From: Terrilactibacillus sp. S3-3
Lineage (GTDB): Bacteria > Bacillota > Bacilli > Bacillales > Sporolactobacillaceae
Assembly (NCBI GenBank): GCA_030437565.1
Contig: CP129291.1
Location: 3,162,001 to 3,226,000, forward strand
DNA: 64,000 nt
Direction: 5' to 3'
This document shows, piece after piece, positions 26,978 to 39,094 of the stretch; the first letter of the stretch is position 1; every line of letters starts with the position of its first letter. The notes under the pieces are model-generated. The model saw only the letters and a list, made by a program, of their open reading frames with translations, was not told where the DNA came from and searched no databases. Position numbers and translations under genes: made by a program.

Positions 26978-28056
26978 TTTGCATCCGCCTGTTCAATTTG
27001 TTTTGCCTGTTCATCCACAATCAAAGCATCGATAATGTCATCCAGTTTGCCATCCAGGACTTGATCAAGCTGATGCAGCGTCAGTCCGATGCGGTGATCG
27101 GTCACGCGGCTTTGCGGAAAGTTATACGTACGGATCCGTTCGGAGCGATCGCCGGTCCCGACCGCAGATTTTCGGTTCGTATCATATTCCGCCTGCGCTT
27201 CTTTTTGGTACTTATCATAAATTCTGGCACGGAGCACCTTCATCGCTTTCTCTTTATTCTTTATTTGCGACTTCTCATCTTGGCAGGAAACAACAATGCC
27301 TGTCGGGATGTGCGTCAGCCTGATCGCTGACATGGTTGTATTGACGCTTTGCCCGCCTGGGCCGCTCGATGCGATGCGAATCGATCGACGCGAATGTCTT
27401 TTTCATTGATGTCCACTTCGACTTCCTCCGCCTCAGGAAGAAGAACGGCGACAGTCGCTGTGGACGTGTGAATCCGTCCGCCCGATTCTGTTTCCGGCAC
27501 CCTTTGCACACGATGCGCGCCATTTTCGTATTTCAATTTCGAATAAGCGCCCTTGCCGCTGATCATAAAAATAATCTCTTTGTAACCGCCGACTTCGTTC
27601 GGGCTTGCCTCGATGACTTCCGTCTTCCAGCCCTGGTGTTCGGCGTAGCGGGAATACATTTTAAACAAATCGCCGGCAAACAATGCAGCCTCATCTCCGC
27701 CGGCTGCGCCGCGAATTTCGACGATGACATTTTTGTCGTCATTAGGGTCTTTCGGAATGAGCAGTTTTTTTCAGCTTAGCCTCAAGCTCGATCTGTTTCT
27801 CTTCCAAACTGCCCAGCTCATCGCGGACCATTTCCTTCATATCGGCATCCAATTTTTCTTCCAGCATCACTTTGGCATCATCAATTTCCGCTTCTACTTT
27901 TTTGTATTTCCGAAAGGTCAGCACGGTTTCCTCTAAGTCCGATTGTTCTTTGGAATAATCCCGCAGTTTCTTCGGATTCGTGATCACCTCCGGATCGGCG
28001 AGAAGCTGGTTCAGCTTATCATACCGATCTTCAAGTGATTGCAAGCGATCAAACAT
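26974..28056 (-). CDS. prfA: peptide chain release factor 1 (two frameshifts)
   Basis: Recognises UAA and UAG. GGQ catalytic loop [13 protein letters not shown] is intact in frame; the stop-codon region is [14 protein letters not shown] (the P-E-T form seen in some RF1 is slightly different from PxT). [16 protein letters not shown] precedes it. Breaks are at the seven-T run 27763-27769 and near 27375, just before the GGQ loop. Start at 28056 is supported by TGAGGTGAAGAC; repaired length is about 360 residues. Confidence 0.95.
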
Positions 28057-28310
28057 TGTCTTCACCTCAATCATCTATTCAAGAAAAAGCAGCCCAAGCC
28101 GTACTTGGACAACTGTTTTGGCATGTAACTTTTTTCATGCACCCGGCGTTTCTTTATCTATTCATATTCTATATTGATTCATGTGCGCCGTCAAAGTGGA
28201 AAACGGCCGCCCGTCTTGTTCTTAGGGTTTTTAGGAGAGCAGAGAAGGTCCGCTCAAAACTTTTAAATGCGGTTGTAAAATGAGGCGCCGGGGCTTGTCA
28301 AAAGAAGAAT

Positions 28311-28489
28311 TTATTCCGCATTAACGGGCAGTAAGACTTAGAGATAACTGCCCGTAAAAGCCGGGTCTTAGGAACACAGACTAAAGATGTCACATCCTGT
28401 GGCAACGTCTGTGTGACCCACACCTGTGGGCAGAGCTAACAATCAGTGGGGAGGAAAGAAAACCCCCACTGATTGAAGTTTCACTTTAT
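28311..28489 (-). repeat. R element copy 3
   Basis: 179 bp. Same order of parts as copy 2 but with the CTCCCACC/GGTGGGAG inner section largely deleted and an extra CACACAGACGTTGCC segment between two CACAGGATGTG-like motifs. Starts two bases after the repaired tdk stop. Confidence 0.88.
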
Positions 28490-28490
28490 T

Positions 28491-29108
28491 TCATTGCTCC
28501 GGGTTGTGACGGCGAATATCAGAGACGGCCGATTCGTTAAAGCGGCGGGTGCTCGTAGCATTTACGGCACACAGGATAATAGCGGTCATTGCCGCCGATT
28601 TGAATCTGATCACCGGTATAGACCGGTTTGCCGTCTTGATCAATGCGCAAATTCATTGTTGCCTTCTTTTCGCAAAACCAGCAAATGGTTTTCATTTCTT
28701 CAATTTTATCGGCATAGAGCAGAAAATAGCGGCTTCCTTCGAAAAGTTCATTTCGAAAGTCATTTTTCAAGCCGAACCCCATAACCGGAATATGGCAGTC
28801 GTCAACAATTTTGGCCAGCTGCAGAACATGTTTCTTGCTCAGGAATTGTGCCTCGTCGACAAGCACACAATGCGGTTTTGGATCGTAGTGACTGACAACA
28901 TGATAAACATCAGTATCTTTAAAAATGGGATGGCTTTTCTTCTGAAACCAATTCGGCTGGATACATAACCGACTTCGTCCCGGTTATCGATGGCTGAAGT
29001 AAAAATAAGCACGGATTTGCCCTGTTCTTCGTAGTTATGGGCGACTTTAATGATTTCAATCGACTTGCCGCTGTTCATGGCACCATATTTAAAAAACAAT
29101 TGTGCCAT
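28491..29108 (-). CDS. tdk: thymidine kinase (two frameshifts)
   Basis: Phosphorylates thymidine to dTMP (salvage). P-loop [28 protein letters not shown] with the catalytic Glu region, and the zinc ribbon CWFCEKKA...CRKC are present. Breaks near 28945 (repaired as [20 protein letters not shown]) and near 28546 (one C fewer gives [19 protein letters not shown] and a stop at 28491). GAGGAGGGTGAAA precedes the ATG. Confidence 0.95.
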
Positions 29109-29175
29109 TTTCACCCTCCTCGCTTTATGAGGCTAAGGCCCTCAGTGCAACGCCGCAGTGAGGGTTTGTTCCAAT

Positions 29176-29202
29176 AAAAAACAGACAGGGTATCCTGCCT
29201 GC
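29176..29202 (-). terminator. terminator of rpmE
   Basis: Minus-strand stem CAGGCAGG/CCTGTCTG with loop ATAC, followed by TTTTTTA. Confidence 0.85.
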
Positions 29203-29216
29203 ACTTTTTCCCGATA

Positions 29217-29460
29217 TTATTTAAGATTGTATTTTTTCTTAAATCGATCAACACGTCCGCCTTTGTCAGCGAATTTTTGCCGGCCAGTATAGAACGGATG
29301 TGAATCGGAACTAATTTCGACCGTAATAAGCGGGTATTCGTTACCGTCTTCCCACTTGATTGTGTCATTTGACGTTCTTGTCGAACCACTTAAGAATTTA
29401 AAACCGGTACTTGCGTCCACAAATACCTTTATGGTAGTCAGGATGGATCCCGGGTTTCAT
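29217..29460 (-). CDS. rpmE2: 50S ribosomal protein L31, type B (one frameshift)
   Basis: Zinc-independent L31: no CxxC pairs; [20 protein letters not shown] and [20 protein letters not shown] match the B-type paralogue (YtiA in B. subtilis) rather than the zinc-binding RpmE at this locus there. The break is near 29428 (AAAGGTATTTG); repaired N-terminus [11 protein letters not shown], about 81 residues. Confidence 0.93.
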
Positions 29461-29809
29461 TCAATTCATCTCCTTTTCGCCCTGATTATTCTCTCAAACC
29501 AGAGTTATATTACACAGCGTCTATTATAACAAGGCATATTGCCAATTGCAACCTGATTTTTCTGCCATATACGCCCAAGGTTTTTTGACTCACAGGCCGG
29601 CTCAGGTCCATGAAATACGGCTCTGCTTAGCAGCCCGTGCGCCGCTGCCCAAACGCCGCTTCGAGTTCTGAGGTTTTCCGGCCGGAGGTGGGGCTTTCCT
29701 ATCGATTTCCGAACTTTACCGGCCGGAAACGACATTTTGCAAGACAAACAAGAGTACTGGACCAATCGTTTGAAATTCGGTGCCGCGCTCCGGTTTTGAG
29801 AACAGGCGA

Positions 29810-31097
29810 TCAAAGCTGTGCTCTGCTGAGCCCGTTTTTTTTTCTTTATCAAAAAGATCAAAGAACTCCTGGTTCGATTTCGTCTGTTTGATCCGTTTAT
29901 AGAAATGTTCGACAAATTCTGCCGACTCGTCCATCGTCTTGCGCATCGTCCAAAGTTTTTCCAGATGATCTTTTTCAATCAGCAATTCTTCTTTTCTTGT
30001 TCCTGAACGGCGAATATCAATCGCCGGAAAAATCCGCCGTTCGGCCAAGCGCCGATCAAGATGGAGTTCCATATTGCCCGTGCCTTTGAATTCTTCATAG
30101 ATAACATCATCCATCCGCGAACCGGTATCGACAAGCGCCGTTGCCAAAATAGTCAGGCTGCCGCCTTCTTCTATGTTTCGTGCCGCGCCAAAAAAGCGTT
30201 TCGGCTTATGAAAAGCGGCGGGGTCGATCCCTCCGGACAACGTACGGCCGCTCGGAGGAATAACAAGGTTGTAAGCGCGCGCCAGGCGGGTGATGCTGTC
30301 CATCAAGATGACAACGTCCTTCTTATGTTCAACGAGCCGCATCGCTCTTTCCAGGACCAGTTCCGACACTTTGATATGGTTTTCCGGCGGCACTTCGTCA
30401 AACGTTGAACTGACGACATCTCCCTTAACCGACCGTTCCGTTCGATGTCTGTCACTTCTTCCGGCCGCTCATCGACAAGCAGCACAATTAATTCAACATC
30501 CGGATAATTGATGCTGATGCTGTCGGCAATTTCCTTGAGCAGCGTCGTCTTCCCGGCTTTCGGCGGCGCAACAATCAGACCCCTTTGCCCGAACCCGACC
30601 GGCGAAATCAAATCGATAATCCTGGTGGAAAAATTCTCTTTGCTTGTTTCCAAGGTCATTTTCCGATTTGGGTAAAGCGGCGTCAGTGCCGGAAAATGAA
30701 CGCGCTCTTTCGCCGTATCCGGGTCTTCGCCATTCACGGCTTCAACGTGAAGCAAACCGTAATAACGTTCATTTTCCTTAGGCGGCCTGACTTTGCCCGT
30801 CACCTTATCCCCGTTTCTAAGATCAAACCGGCGAATCTGGGAGGCGGAAATATAAATGTCCTCCGAGCTTGGCGAATAATTAATCGGCCGCAAAAAACCG
30901 AACCCTTCCGTAGGGATGATTTCCAGAACGCCTTCCATGAAAGAAAGGCCGTCTTTTTCCGCCTGTGCTTTTAAAATAGCGAAAATAAGTTCGCGTTTTG
31001 TCAGCTTGCTGTAGTACGATACCTTGTATGTTCTTGCATGTTCGTACAAATCTTTAAGTTTCATATTTTCCAATTCTGCTAATGTAACTGGCATCAT
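29810..31097 (-). CDS. rho: transcription termination factor Rho (frameshifts)
   Basis: Hexameric RNA helicase. N-terminal Rho-N helices ([20 protein letters not shown]), the OB-fold RNA site GFGFLRP, Walker A APPKAGKT, Walker [17 protein letters not shown], and the Q/R-loop region [20 protein letters not shown] are all present. The frame breaks near 30433 (DIER to [12 protein letters not shown]). The end is uncertain: a one-base change in the A-run near 29838 stops the protein at 29810 (428 residues, normal length), while as read it continues to 29716 with unrelated residues. Confidence 0.94.
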
Positions 31098-31581
31098 TAC
31101 ACCACACTTCTTAAATTTTCAAATCTATTCTATTTGTTTAAGTGAATATCGCATCTTTGAAGGTGTCTTTAAATAAAAATGAAGAAAGTAGGAGCTAATA
31201 GAGGTTGCTTAAAAAGTCACCCAATGATAAGCGGTGAATCCCGGCGGCTTCAATCACCATTTTCCGTCCTTTATTCAGCTGGCCGCTGCACATCGGCCAC
31301 TAGAAAGCCTTTGGGATTTTATTGCTTCTGCTACGATTTGAACATGTTCAGACTTGCGAAAGGAAATCCGTCTTTCGAAACGGGACCATGGCAAAAAAAA
31401 TATGTGTTTGATGACTGTATCGAGCTTTTCCATCATTTTTCAATAAGTGCCAGGCACTATTCATGTATTTTCACTCTATTTCCTTTGTAGCACATTATCC
31501 CCAGTTAATCAACTTTAATTCAAAAAAAACGGCAAATTTATTATATTTCGCAAAAAATAGCGCAATTTTCCCTAAAATATT
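31098..31581. other. intergenic upstream of rho, no gene seen
   Basis: Between the rho start and a hairpin next to R copy 4. A 103-codon open frame at 31179-31490 has no ribosome binding site and no recognisable homology. It likely holds the rho promoter and leader. Confidence 0.4.
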
Positions 31582-31610
31582 TCAAGAAGACGCTTTTGAC
31601 GTCTTCTTGA
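31582..31610. terminator. perfect hairpin beside R copy 4
   Basis: TCAAGAAGACG and CGTCTTCTTGA, separated by CTTTTGA, form an 11 bp perfect stem that ends two bases before the head of R copy 4. No T-run follows, so terminator function is uncertain. Confidence 0.5.
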
Positions 31611-31611
31611 A

Positions 31612-31803
31612 ATAAAGTGAAACATCAATCAGTGGGCGTTTTGTGTATCCCTGCTAATTGCTAGTTGCGACCCACAGGATGTGGCGCCTTTAGTCTGTGT
31701 TCCTAAGACCGGGCTTTTACGTGCAGTTGTCTCCCACCAATGTTTCTTCGAACTTATTGAAGCCTTGAGGCGGGAGTCTTACTGCCCGTTAACGCGGGAT
31801 AAA
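31612..31803 (+). repeat. R element copy 4
   Basis: 192 bp on the plus strand, opposite to copies 1-3. Head ATAAAGTGAAACATCAATCA; the first hairpin is decayed, while GACCCACAGGATGTGGCGCC, CCTAAGACCGGGC, the CTCCCACC/GGCGGGAG stem and the tail AACGCGGGATAAA are intact. Confidence 0.88.
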
Positions 31804-31898
31804 TTCGCAGGCGTTCAGCTGCTCAGGTTGCTTACTGCTGTCATTGATAGTCTTCAAAGGAAATTGAGGGGCTCCGACCGGCCATACGCTTTCAAACT

Positions 31899-32864
31899 TT
31901 ATTTAATAAAGAAATGAGGCTTTTTCTTAAGGCTGTGCGTGCCTTTAATAAACCGCAGGGTACCTGATTTTGCACGCATGACCATTGAATGCGTCGACCC
32001 TTTGGCACCTGAATATCTTACTCCTTGGAGCAATTCGCCGTCCGTTACACCTGTCGCAGCAAAAATGGCATCATCACCGCTCACAAGATCATCCAGCCGC
32101 AAAACGTGATTGATATCACTGATCCCCATCTTATGACAGCGGTTTTCCTCCGCATCATTTTGCGGCAGTAATTTGCCTTGAAAATCACCGCCAAGACACT
32201 TTAACGCGACTGCGGAAATAACGCCTTCAGGAGCGCCGCCCGCACCGAGAAGCATATCCACACCGGTTTCATCGAAAGCGGTATTGAGTGCACCGGCAAC
32301 ATCTCCGGCAGGAATCAATTTGATTCTAGCTCCCGCTTCTACGATTTCGTGGATTAGTTTTTCATGCCTCTTTCGATTCAGCACGGTGACGACCAGATCT
32401 TCAATGTCTTTGTTTTTTGCTTTGGCAACCGCTTTGAGATTGTCTAAAACAGGGGCATTGATATCCACTTGTCCGGCTGCTTCGGGACCCACTGCCAGTT
32501 TATCCATGTACATATCAGGCGCGTGCAAAAGATTGCCGCGATCCGCAACCGCAAGCACGGCCATTGCATTCCAGCCTCCTGAAGCCACAATATCCGTGCC
32601 TTCCAAAGGGTCAACGGCAACGTCCACCCCTGGTCCATGACCGGTTCCAAGCTCTTCTCCGATGTAAAGCATAGGCGCGTTGTCCATTTCTCCTTCGCCA
32701 ATGACGACCGTTCCTTGCATCGGGATGGTATCGAACACAGCGCGCATGGCCGACGTTGCCGCATCGTCCGCTTCCGTTTTCTTGCTGCGCCCCATCCATC
32801 TTGCCGAAGCAAGAGCCGCAGCTTCCGTTACCCGTACCAGTTCCATTGAAAGACTTCGTTCCAC
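31899..32864 (-). CDS. glpX: class II fructose-1,6-bisphosphatase GlpX
   Basis: Gluconeogenic phosphatase (YwjI in B. subtilis). Intact, 321 residues. Metal site motifs [19 protein letters not shown] and [16 protein letters not shown], then [11 protein letters not shown] and [12 protein letters not shown] are typical. The last ten residues ([10 protein letters not shown]) are not conserved. Neighbours match B. subtilis (murAB upstream, rho downstream). Confidence 0.96.
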   Translation of the reverse strand: MERSLSMELVRVTEAAALASARWMGRSKKTEADDAATSAMRAVFDTIPMQGTVVIGEGEMDNAPMLYIGEELGTGHGPGVDVAVDPLEGTDIVASGGWNAMAVLAVADRGNLLHAPDMYMDKLAVGPEAAGQVDINAPVLDNLKAVAKAKNKDIEDLVVTVLNRKRHEKLIHEIVEAGARIKLIPAGDVAGALNTAFDETGVDMLLGAGGAPEGVISAVALKCLGGDFQGKLLPQNDAEENRCHKMGISDINHVLRLDDLVSGDDAIFAATGVTDGELLQGVRYSGAKGSTHSMVMRAKSGTLRFIKGTHSLKKKPHFFIK

Positions 32865-33059
32865 AACATTCTCTCCCTTCTAAAGTTTCAGTCTATTTCA
32901 TCATACCCTTATTTGATTGTATCGAAAAGCTTGACTAACTAACGGTTAAATGTGACTGCGGTTCTGCTATAGGAAGGTCTCCCGTTCCGTTTCTTCCAAA
33001 AGAACTTTATTGAACCCTCAAGCTAAAAAACGATGCGGCTTCCCCGGCCTGGTTTGCGA

Positions 33060-33165
33060 ACGCATCATTTTCACGCTCGAACGCTCCATTTCGATGCTCG
33101 AACGCTCCATTTCGATGCTCGAACGCTCCATTTCGATGCTCGAACGCTCCATTTTCTCGCCCACC
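33060..33165 (-). repeat. tandem array 5: four to five 21 bp units
   Basis: Plus-strand TTTCGATGCTCGAACGCTCCA repeated; on the minus strand AAATGGAGCGTTCGAGCATCG, i.e. the same unit type as array 1 but on the opposite strand. Smallest array in the window; it sits between the murAB terminator and glpX. Confidence 0.9.
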
Positions 33166-33170
33166 TGTGT

Positions 33171-33211
33171 AAAAAAAAAAAAAAAAACGCGACTTTCGTC
33201 GCGTTTTTTTT
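33171..33211 (-). terminator. terminator of murAB, probably bidirectional
   Basis: CGCGAC/GTCGCG with a four-base loop, flanked by 17 A's on one side and eight T's on the other, so it could work in either direction. It touches the murAB stop codon. Confidence 0.85.
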
Positions 33212-34498
33212 ATTCCTGCGCTTTCAGATTTTCCCGCTCCTCTGTGTCAAGGCTTTCGCGCCAAATCTTGGCACCGAGCCCGCGGAGTTTATTCACCAAG
33301 TGTCCGTAGCCGCGATCAATGTGTTCAACACCGGCAACTTCAGTGATCCCGTTCGCAATTAAACCGGCGATCACGAGCGAAGCCCCCGCTCTTAAATCCG
33401 TTGCTTTGACTCTTGCTCCCTGCAGCGGCACCGCTCCGGAAATAATCGCTGAACGCCCCTCGACTTTTACATCGGCACCCATTCGCCTCAGCTCATCAAT
33501 GTGTTTGAAACGCGAACCGTATATCGTATCCGTCACAATGCTCGTACCTTCCGCCTGGGTCAGAAGACTGGTCAGCGGCTGCTGCAGATCGGTCGGAAAG
33601 CCTGGGTAGACAAGTGTTTTAATATCCGCACTCTTCAATTTTTGGTACCCTCTGGAGACCAGAATCTGATCTTCACCCATTTCGATGAAAACACCCATTT
33701 CACGCAATTTTGCCGTCAGTGATTCTACATGTTGGGGAATGACGTTATCGATTAAGAGTTCGTCACCCATGGCTGCCCCAATAATCATAAATGTACCGGC
33801 TTCAATTCGATCAGGAATAATCATATGCCGGCAGCCGTGCAGCTCATCAACACCGTCAATGCGAATCACATCGGTCCCTGCTCCTTTGATTTTCGCACCC
33901 ATGCTGGAAAGAAGCGTCGCGACATCAATAATTTCCGGTTCCTGCAGCATTCTCAATGATTGTCTGCCCCTTGGCCTTAACCGCGGCAAGCATGATGTTG
34001 ATCGTCGCTCCTACGCTTACCACGTCGAGATAGATACGCGCGCTGCGGAGTTCGTCAGCCCGTAAATAAATCGCGCCTCTCTCATTCGTTACGCTCGCAC
34101 CAAGTGCTTCAAAACCTTTGATGTGCTGGTCAATGGGACGCGGTCCCAAATTGCATCCGCCCGGAAGGCCGATCACCGCCTTTTTAAACCTGCCGAGCAT
34201 CGCTCCCATCAGATAATAGGAGGCTCTTAAATCTTTGACGTGCCCATTAGGCAGGGGCATATCGATCATCCACGTTGGGTCAACCGTAAGTGTATTATTA
34301 TCAAAAACGACATCGCCGCCGATTTCCCTGAGCAACTTGCAAAGTGTTCGCACGTCGGAAATATCCGGAAGCTGATCAATTGTTACCGGCGAATCCGCAA
34401 GTATCGTTGCCGGAATAAGCGCAACCGCACTGTTTTTTGCACCTGATTTGTACCGTTCCAGTCAGGCGATGGCCGCCCTCTATCAATAATTTTTCCAT
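33210..34498 (-). CDS. murAB: UDP-N-acetylglucosamine 1-carboxyvinyltransferase MurAB/MurZ (two frameshifts)
   Basis: Second MurA paralogue, same reaction as the enzyme at 6114. Catalytic Cys in [20 protein letters not shown] (the GPRP form of MurZ). N-terminus [18 protein letters not shown] is preceded by GGAGTC. Breaks are near 34447 (repaired as [20 protein letters not shown]) and near 33947. The end [20 protein letters not shown] is normal for MurZ. Low-GC Gram-positives commonly keep both paralogues. Confidence 0.95.
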
Positions 34499-34704
34499 GA
34501 TGAAAAAGACTCCTTTACCGCTCCGCCATTGATCAAAGATTCATGACGGTGATGAGAGGATTTTTCGGATCGCTATCCCGTCTTCAGCCTGTAAGCTGCA
34601 AAAGATACCTTATTCAAGATCCAAGCCGACTTGTAACATTCTTCAAGGGCCATCTATGTAAATAGCGATGAAGTCTGTGTCAAGGCTTCAATCGGGAAGA
34701 TTGA

Positions 34705-35358
34705 TTAACGGTTTTTGTATTTTTCCCAATCGGCAAGGAAACTACTCAATCCCTTGTCCGTTAAAGGATGCTGCAGCATCTGCTTAAATACCTTATAAGG
34801 AATGGTTGCGATGTGCGCACCGCTTTCCGCCGCTTGTGTCACATGCAGTGTATGGCGAATCGACGCAGCGATGATCTCCGTTTTTATATCGTGGATAACG
34901 AATAAGCTGGAAATTTGTTCAATCAGCTGCACGCCGTCGCGGCCGATATCATCCAGGCGACCGATGAATGGTGAAACATAGCTGGCCCCGGCGCGGGCTG
35001 CGAGCAAAGCTTGGTTGGCTGAAAAAACAAGGGTGACATTAGTCTTGATTCCTTCCTTGCTGAACACATGGACGGCCTTTAAACCCTCTTCGGTCATCGG
35101 CACCTTAACCGTAATGTTCGGCGCGATCGCCGCAAGCTCGCGTCCTTCAGCAATCATTTCTGATGCCGTCGTGGCAACGACTTCGGCACTGACCGAACCC
35201 TTGACAAGGCTCGTGATCTGGCGAAGACGTTCATGAAAATCGACACCTTCTTTGGAAACAAGGGACGGGTTGGTCGTGACTCCAGACAAAACGCCCCATT
35301 CATTTATCTCTTTGATTTGATCAAAATTTGCCGTATCAATAAAAAATTTCAAATGCAC
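34705..35358 (-). CDS. tal: transaldolase-like fructose-6-phosphate aldolase (YwjH/TalC type)
   Basis: Intact 217-residue enzyme of the small TalC/FSA transaldolase subfamily. N-terminus [20 protein letters not shown]; Schiff-base Lys in [28 protein letters not shown] and the C-terminal [19 protein letters not shown] are conserved. Whether it acts as transaldolase or F6P aldolase cannot be told from sequence. In B. subtilis fbaA lies directly upstream; here it does not. Confidence 0.95.
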   Translation of the reverse strand: MHLKFFIDTANFDQIKEINEWGVLSGVTTNPSLVSKEGVDFHERLRQITSLVKGSVSAEVVATTASEMIAEGRELAAIAPNITVKVPMTEEGLKAVHVFSKEGIKTNVTLVFSANQALLAARAGASYVSPFIGRLDDIGRDGVQLIEQISSLFVIHDIKTEIIAASIRHTLHVTQAAESGAHIATIPYKVFKQMLQHPLTDKGLSSFLADWEKYKNR

Positions 35359-35717
35359 ATCCTCCTTAATAATAAAATAGAACCTATTCTATTATACTGA
35401 ACTTTTTTGGGCAAAGTTATGTTTCCTGCTTATGACAAAACAGCAGCCGTTATGTTCCCGCTTTCAAAAGACCAAGTTTCCATTCAAAAGCACCCGGCGT
35501 TTCACATATAGAATAACATAAAAAATCGGGACAATGTGGCAAATACAAAAAATGTGTCGAATCATTCAAATTAAAGGGGCAGCTTCAGCGGTTTAAAAAA
35601 GCTGCCGGAAAGCGAGCCGCCGTATTGAAAATGTATTCGCTTCCCAGGCACCTTTCTATGACTGCCGGTTTCGAAGCTGTGTCCCGGCTTTTTTTTTCGC
35701 TGCCGATGATGCCTTCC
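35359..35717. other. intergenic where fbaA would be expected
   Basis: Between the aldolase gene and R copy 5. No coding sequence and no trace of class II fructose-bisphosphate aldolase (no GSxxH-type motif in any frame). Confidence 0.5.
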
Positions 35718-35942
35718 ATAAAGTGAAACTTCAATCAGTGGAGGTTTTTCTTCCTCCCCCACTGATTGTTAGCCCTTGCCCACAGGAATGTGGGTCACAC
35801 AGACGTTGCCACAGGATGTGGCGCCTTTAATCTCTGTTCCTAAGATCGGGCTTTTACAGGCAGTTGTCTCCCATCTTGCTTCTTCGAATTCATTGAAGCC
35901 TTGAGGCGGGAGTCTTTACTTGCCGTTAATAACGGGATAAAA
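35718..35942 (+). repeat. R element copy 5 (longest)
   Basis: 225 bp, plus strand, the most complete copy: CAATCAGTGGAGG/CCCCCACTGATTG, then CCCACAGGAATGTGGG, CACACAGACGTTGCCACAGG, ATGTGGCGCC, CCTAAGATCGGGC, CAGTTGTCTCCCATC paired across GCTTCTTCGAATTCATTGAA to GGCGGGAGTCTTTACT, ending AACGGGATAAA. Confidence 0.9.
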
Positions 35943-35999
35943 CTTGCCGGCGGGCAAGCTGAAGGTGCAGAACAAAAGTTTGCCTGCGTATATAGGAGA

Positions 36000-36393
36000 T
36001 TAGATGGAGTGTTTGTGCAGCGGCATTTCTTTTTTTACCGCTTCCAGTACATCATTAATATCGAATGGTTTGGCAAAATAAGTCAAGGCTCCGTTATGTA
36101 TCGCTTCTTTTATTACATCCAGTTCACCATAGGCCGTCATGATGATCACTTTTACAGACGGCTTCTCTGTTTTGATTCTTTTTAAAATCTCCAGCCCGTC
36201 CATCCCGGGAATTTTCATATCAAGGATCACTAACCGGGGATTTTCAGTTTCTACAATTTTAAGTGCCTGAAAACCATTGGCTGCGGTAAATGTCTTGTAG
36301 CCCTCTTTGAAAAAAAACTTCATGCAACAAAATGCGAATGCCAAACTGATCATCTACAATAAGTATTTTGCTGGTTTCTGTCTTATCTTGCAC
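36000..36393 (-). CDS. spo0F: sporulation phosphorelay response regulator Spo0F (one frameshift)
   Basis: Single receiver domain that takes phosphate from the sporulation kinases and passes it to Spo0B. Acidic pair in [14 protein letters not shown], phospho-Asp in [13 protein letters not shown], Thr in IIMTAYGE, Lys in YFAKPFD. No output domain. GTG start at 36393. The eight-A run at 36309-36316 is one too long; repaired it reads [11 protein letters not shown]. Length 123 residues. Confidence 0.96.
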
Positions 36394-36618
36394 GAATTTT
36401 CGGCTCCTTCCTTTTTATCTGTGTCTGTGATTCCACTCGCCTCATGAGGTAGACAATCTTTCACCCGCTTTCTTCCATACCGGCCAAAAAGAGACCATAA
36501 AGACTCAGACAATTTCTCTATCGTGAACCGGATTTCCTGCACCTGTCTTGAGATTTTGAAAGAATATTGTTGCTATTCCCGTAGTAGCCGATATTGAAAC
36601 ACTTGTCTTTGCCTTTAA

Positions 36619-36655
36619 AAAAAAAAAAAGCCGGCGTGATGGACTCAGAGCACGC
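36619..36655 (-). terminator. terminator of pyrG
   Basis: Minus-strand GGCGTG...CACGCC stem followed by GGC and 12 T's. Confidence 0.88.
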
Positions 36656-36693
36656 CAAGCTTCTTGATTATTAATATGCTGTTCTATTAGATT

Positions 36694-38415
<1,722 letters not shown>

Positions 38416-38438
38416 CTTATTATTCCATATCTTTAATA

Positions 38439-38479
38439 GCCCAATGCAATTCTAACAAAAAATTGCCGAGAAGTATCAA
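38439..38479 (-). promoter_or_regulatory. pyrG promoter with GGGC start site
   Basis: Minus strand TTGATA, 19 bases (containing a six-T run that may be miscounted), TAGAAT, six bases, then GGGC as the likely first transcribed bases (38442 to 38439). A GGGC start is the signature of CTP-sensed reiterative initiation at pyrG. Confidence 0.65.
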
Positions 38480-38551
38480 GCCTTTCTCTTTTCCAAAAAA
38501 AGCATGCGGTCAAACCTGAGCAGCCATCCCGCCTGCCTTGGGTAAATATAA

Positions 38552-39094
38552 TTACTCTTCATCGTCTTTTGTACTTAAATTATTTTTGATAAGCTGAACA
38601 GCATCGTCGTCTTGGCTATCGTCGTCAAAATCCTCGGCAAACGGATCTTCGCCTTCTTCGTCGACGCTTTCTTCACCTTCATTTTCATCCTCATCGCCAT
38701 CTTCATCATCTTCAGAAACGTAGTCTTCATCCAGCTCATCGATTTCTTCATCATCAACATCGTCATAGTCGTCAAATCCGTCTTCGGCGAGTTTCTTCTT
38801 TCTATTCGGTGCAATTGTCTTCGCAACGTCCTCTTCACGTTGTTCAAGTGGAAACCAGCTTCTCAATGCCCAAAAGTTATCACCGATACTTAAAAAGCGC
38901 CCGTCAAGAGTCAAGGTCGTATACAAACGAGCCAGTGCCTCTCCCTTATCCGCCTCAATATCCTCCCGAGTAAAAATGTGATCGGCCAATTCGTAAAATG
39001 TCTTTGGCTTTTTGCTTTCATTCAAGATATCATATAATTTATCCACTTTTGATTTTTCGGCAACGTGTTTTGTCAATCGAAACATCCTTTCCAC
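38552..39094 (-). CDS. rpoE: RNA polymerase delta subunit
   Basis: Gram-positive RNAP accessory subunit that lowers non-specific binding and helps recycling. Structured N-terminal domain ending in GRFLSIGDNFWALRSWFPLEQ, followed by a disordered tail of almost only Asp and Glu (about residues 108-170), as in all delta proteins. Intact. A TTG codon at MTKHVAEKSK has a better spaced GGAAAGG than the upstream ATG and may be the true start. Confidence 0.94.
   Translation of the reverse strand: MERMFRLTKHVAEKSKVDKLYDILNESKKPKTFYELADHIFTREDIEADKGEALARLYTTLTLDGRFLSIGDNFWALRSWFPLEQREEDVAKTIAPNRKKKLAEDGFDDYDDVDDEEIDELDEDYVSEDDEDGDEDENEGEESVDEEGEDPFAEDFDDDSQDDDAVQLIKNNLSTKDDEE

Noticed and set aside
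31179-31490. 103-codon plus-strand open frame upstream of rho
   Set aside because: No ribosome binding site, antisense to the probable rho leader, composition not gene-like.
36354-36542. 62-codon minus-strand open frame overlapping the start of spo0F
   Set aside because: It overlaps the restored spo0F N-terminus in another frame, with no ribosome binding site and no resemblance to the usual upstream neighbour.
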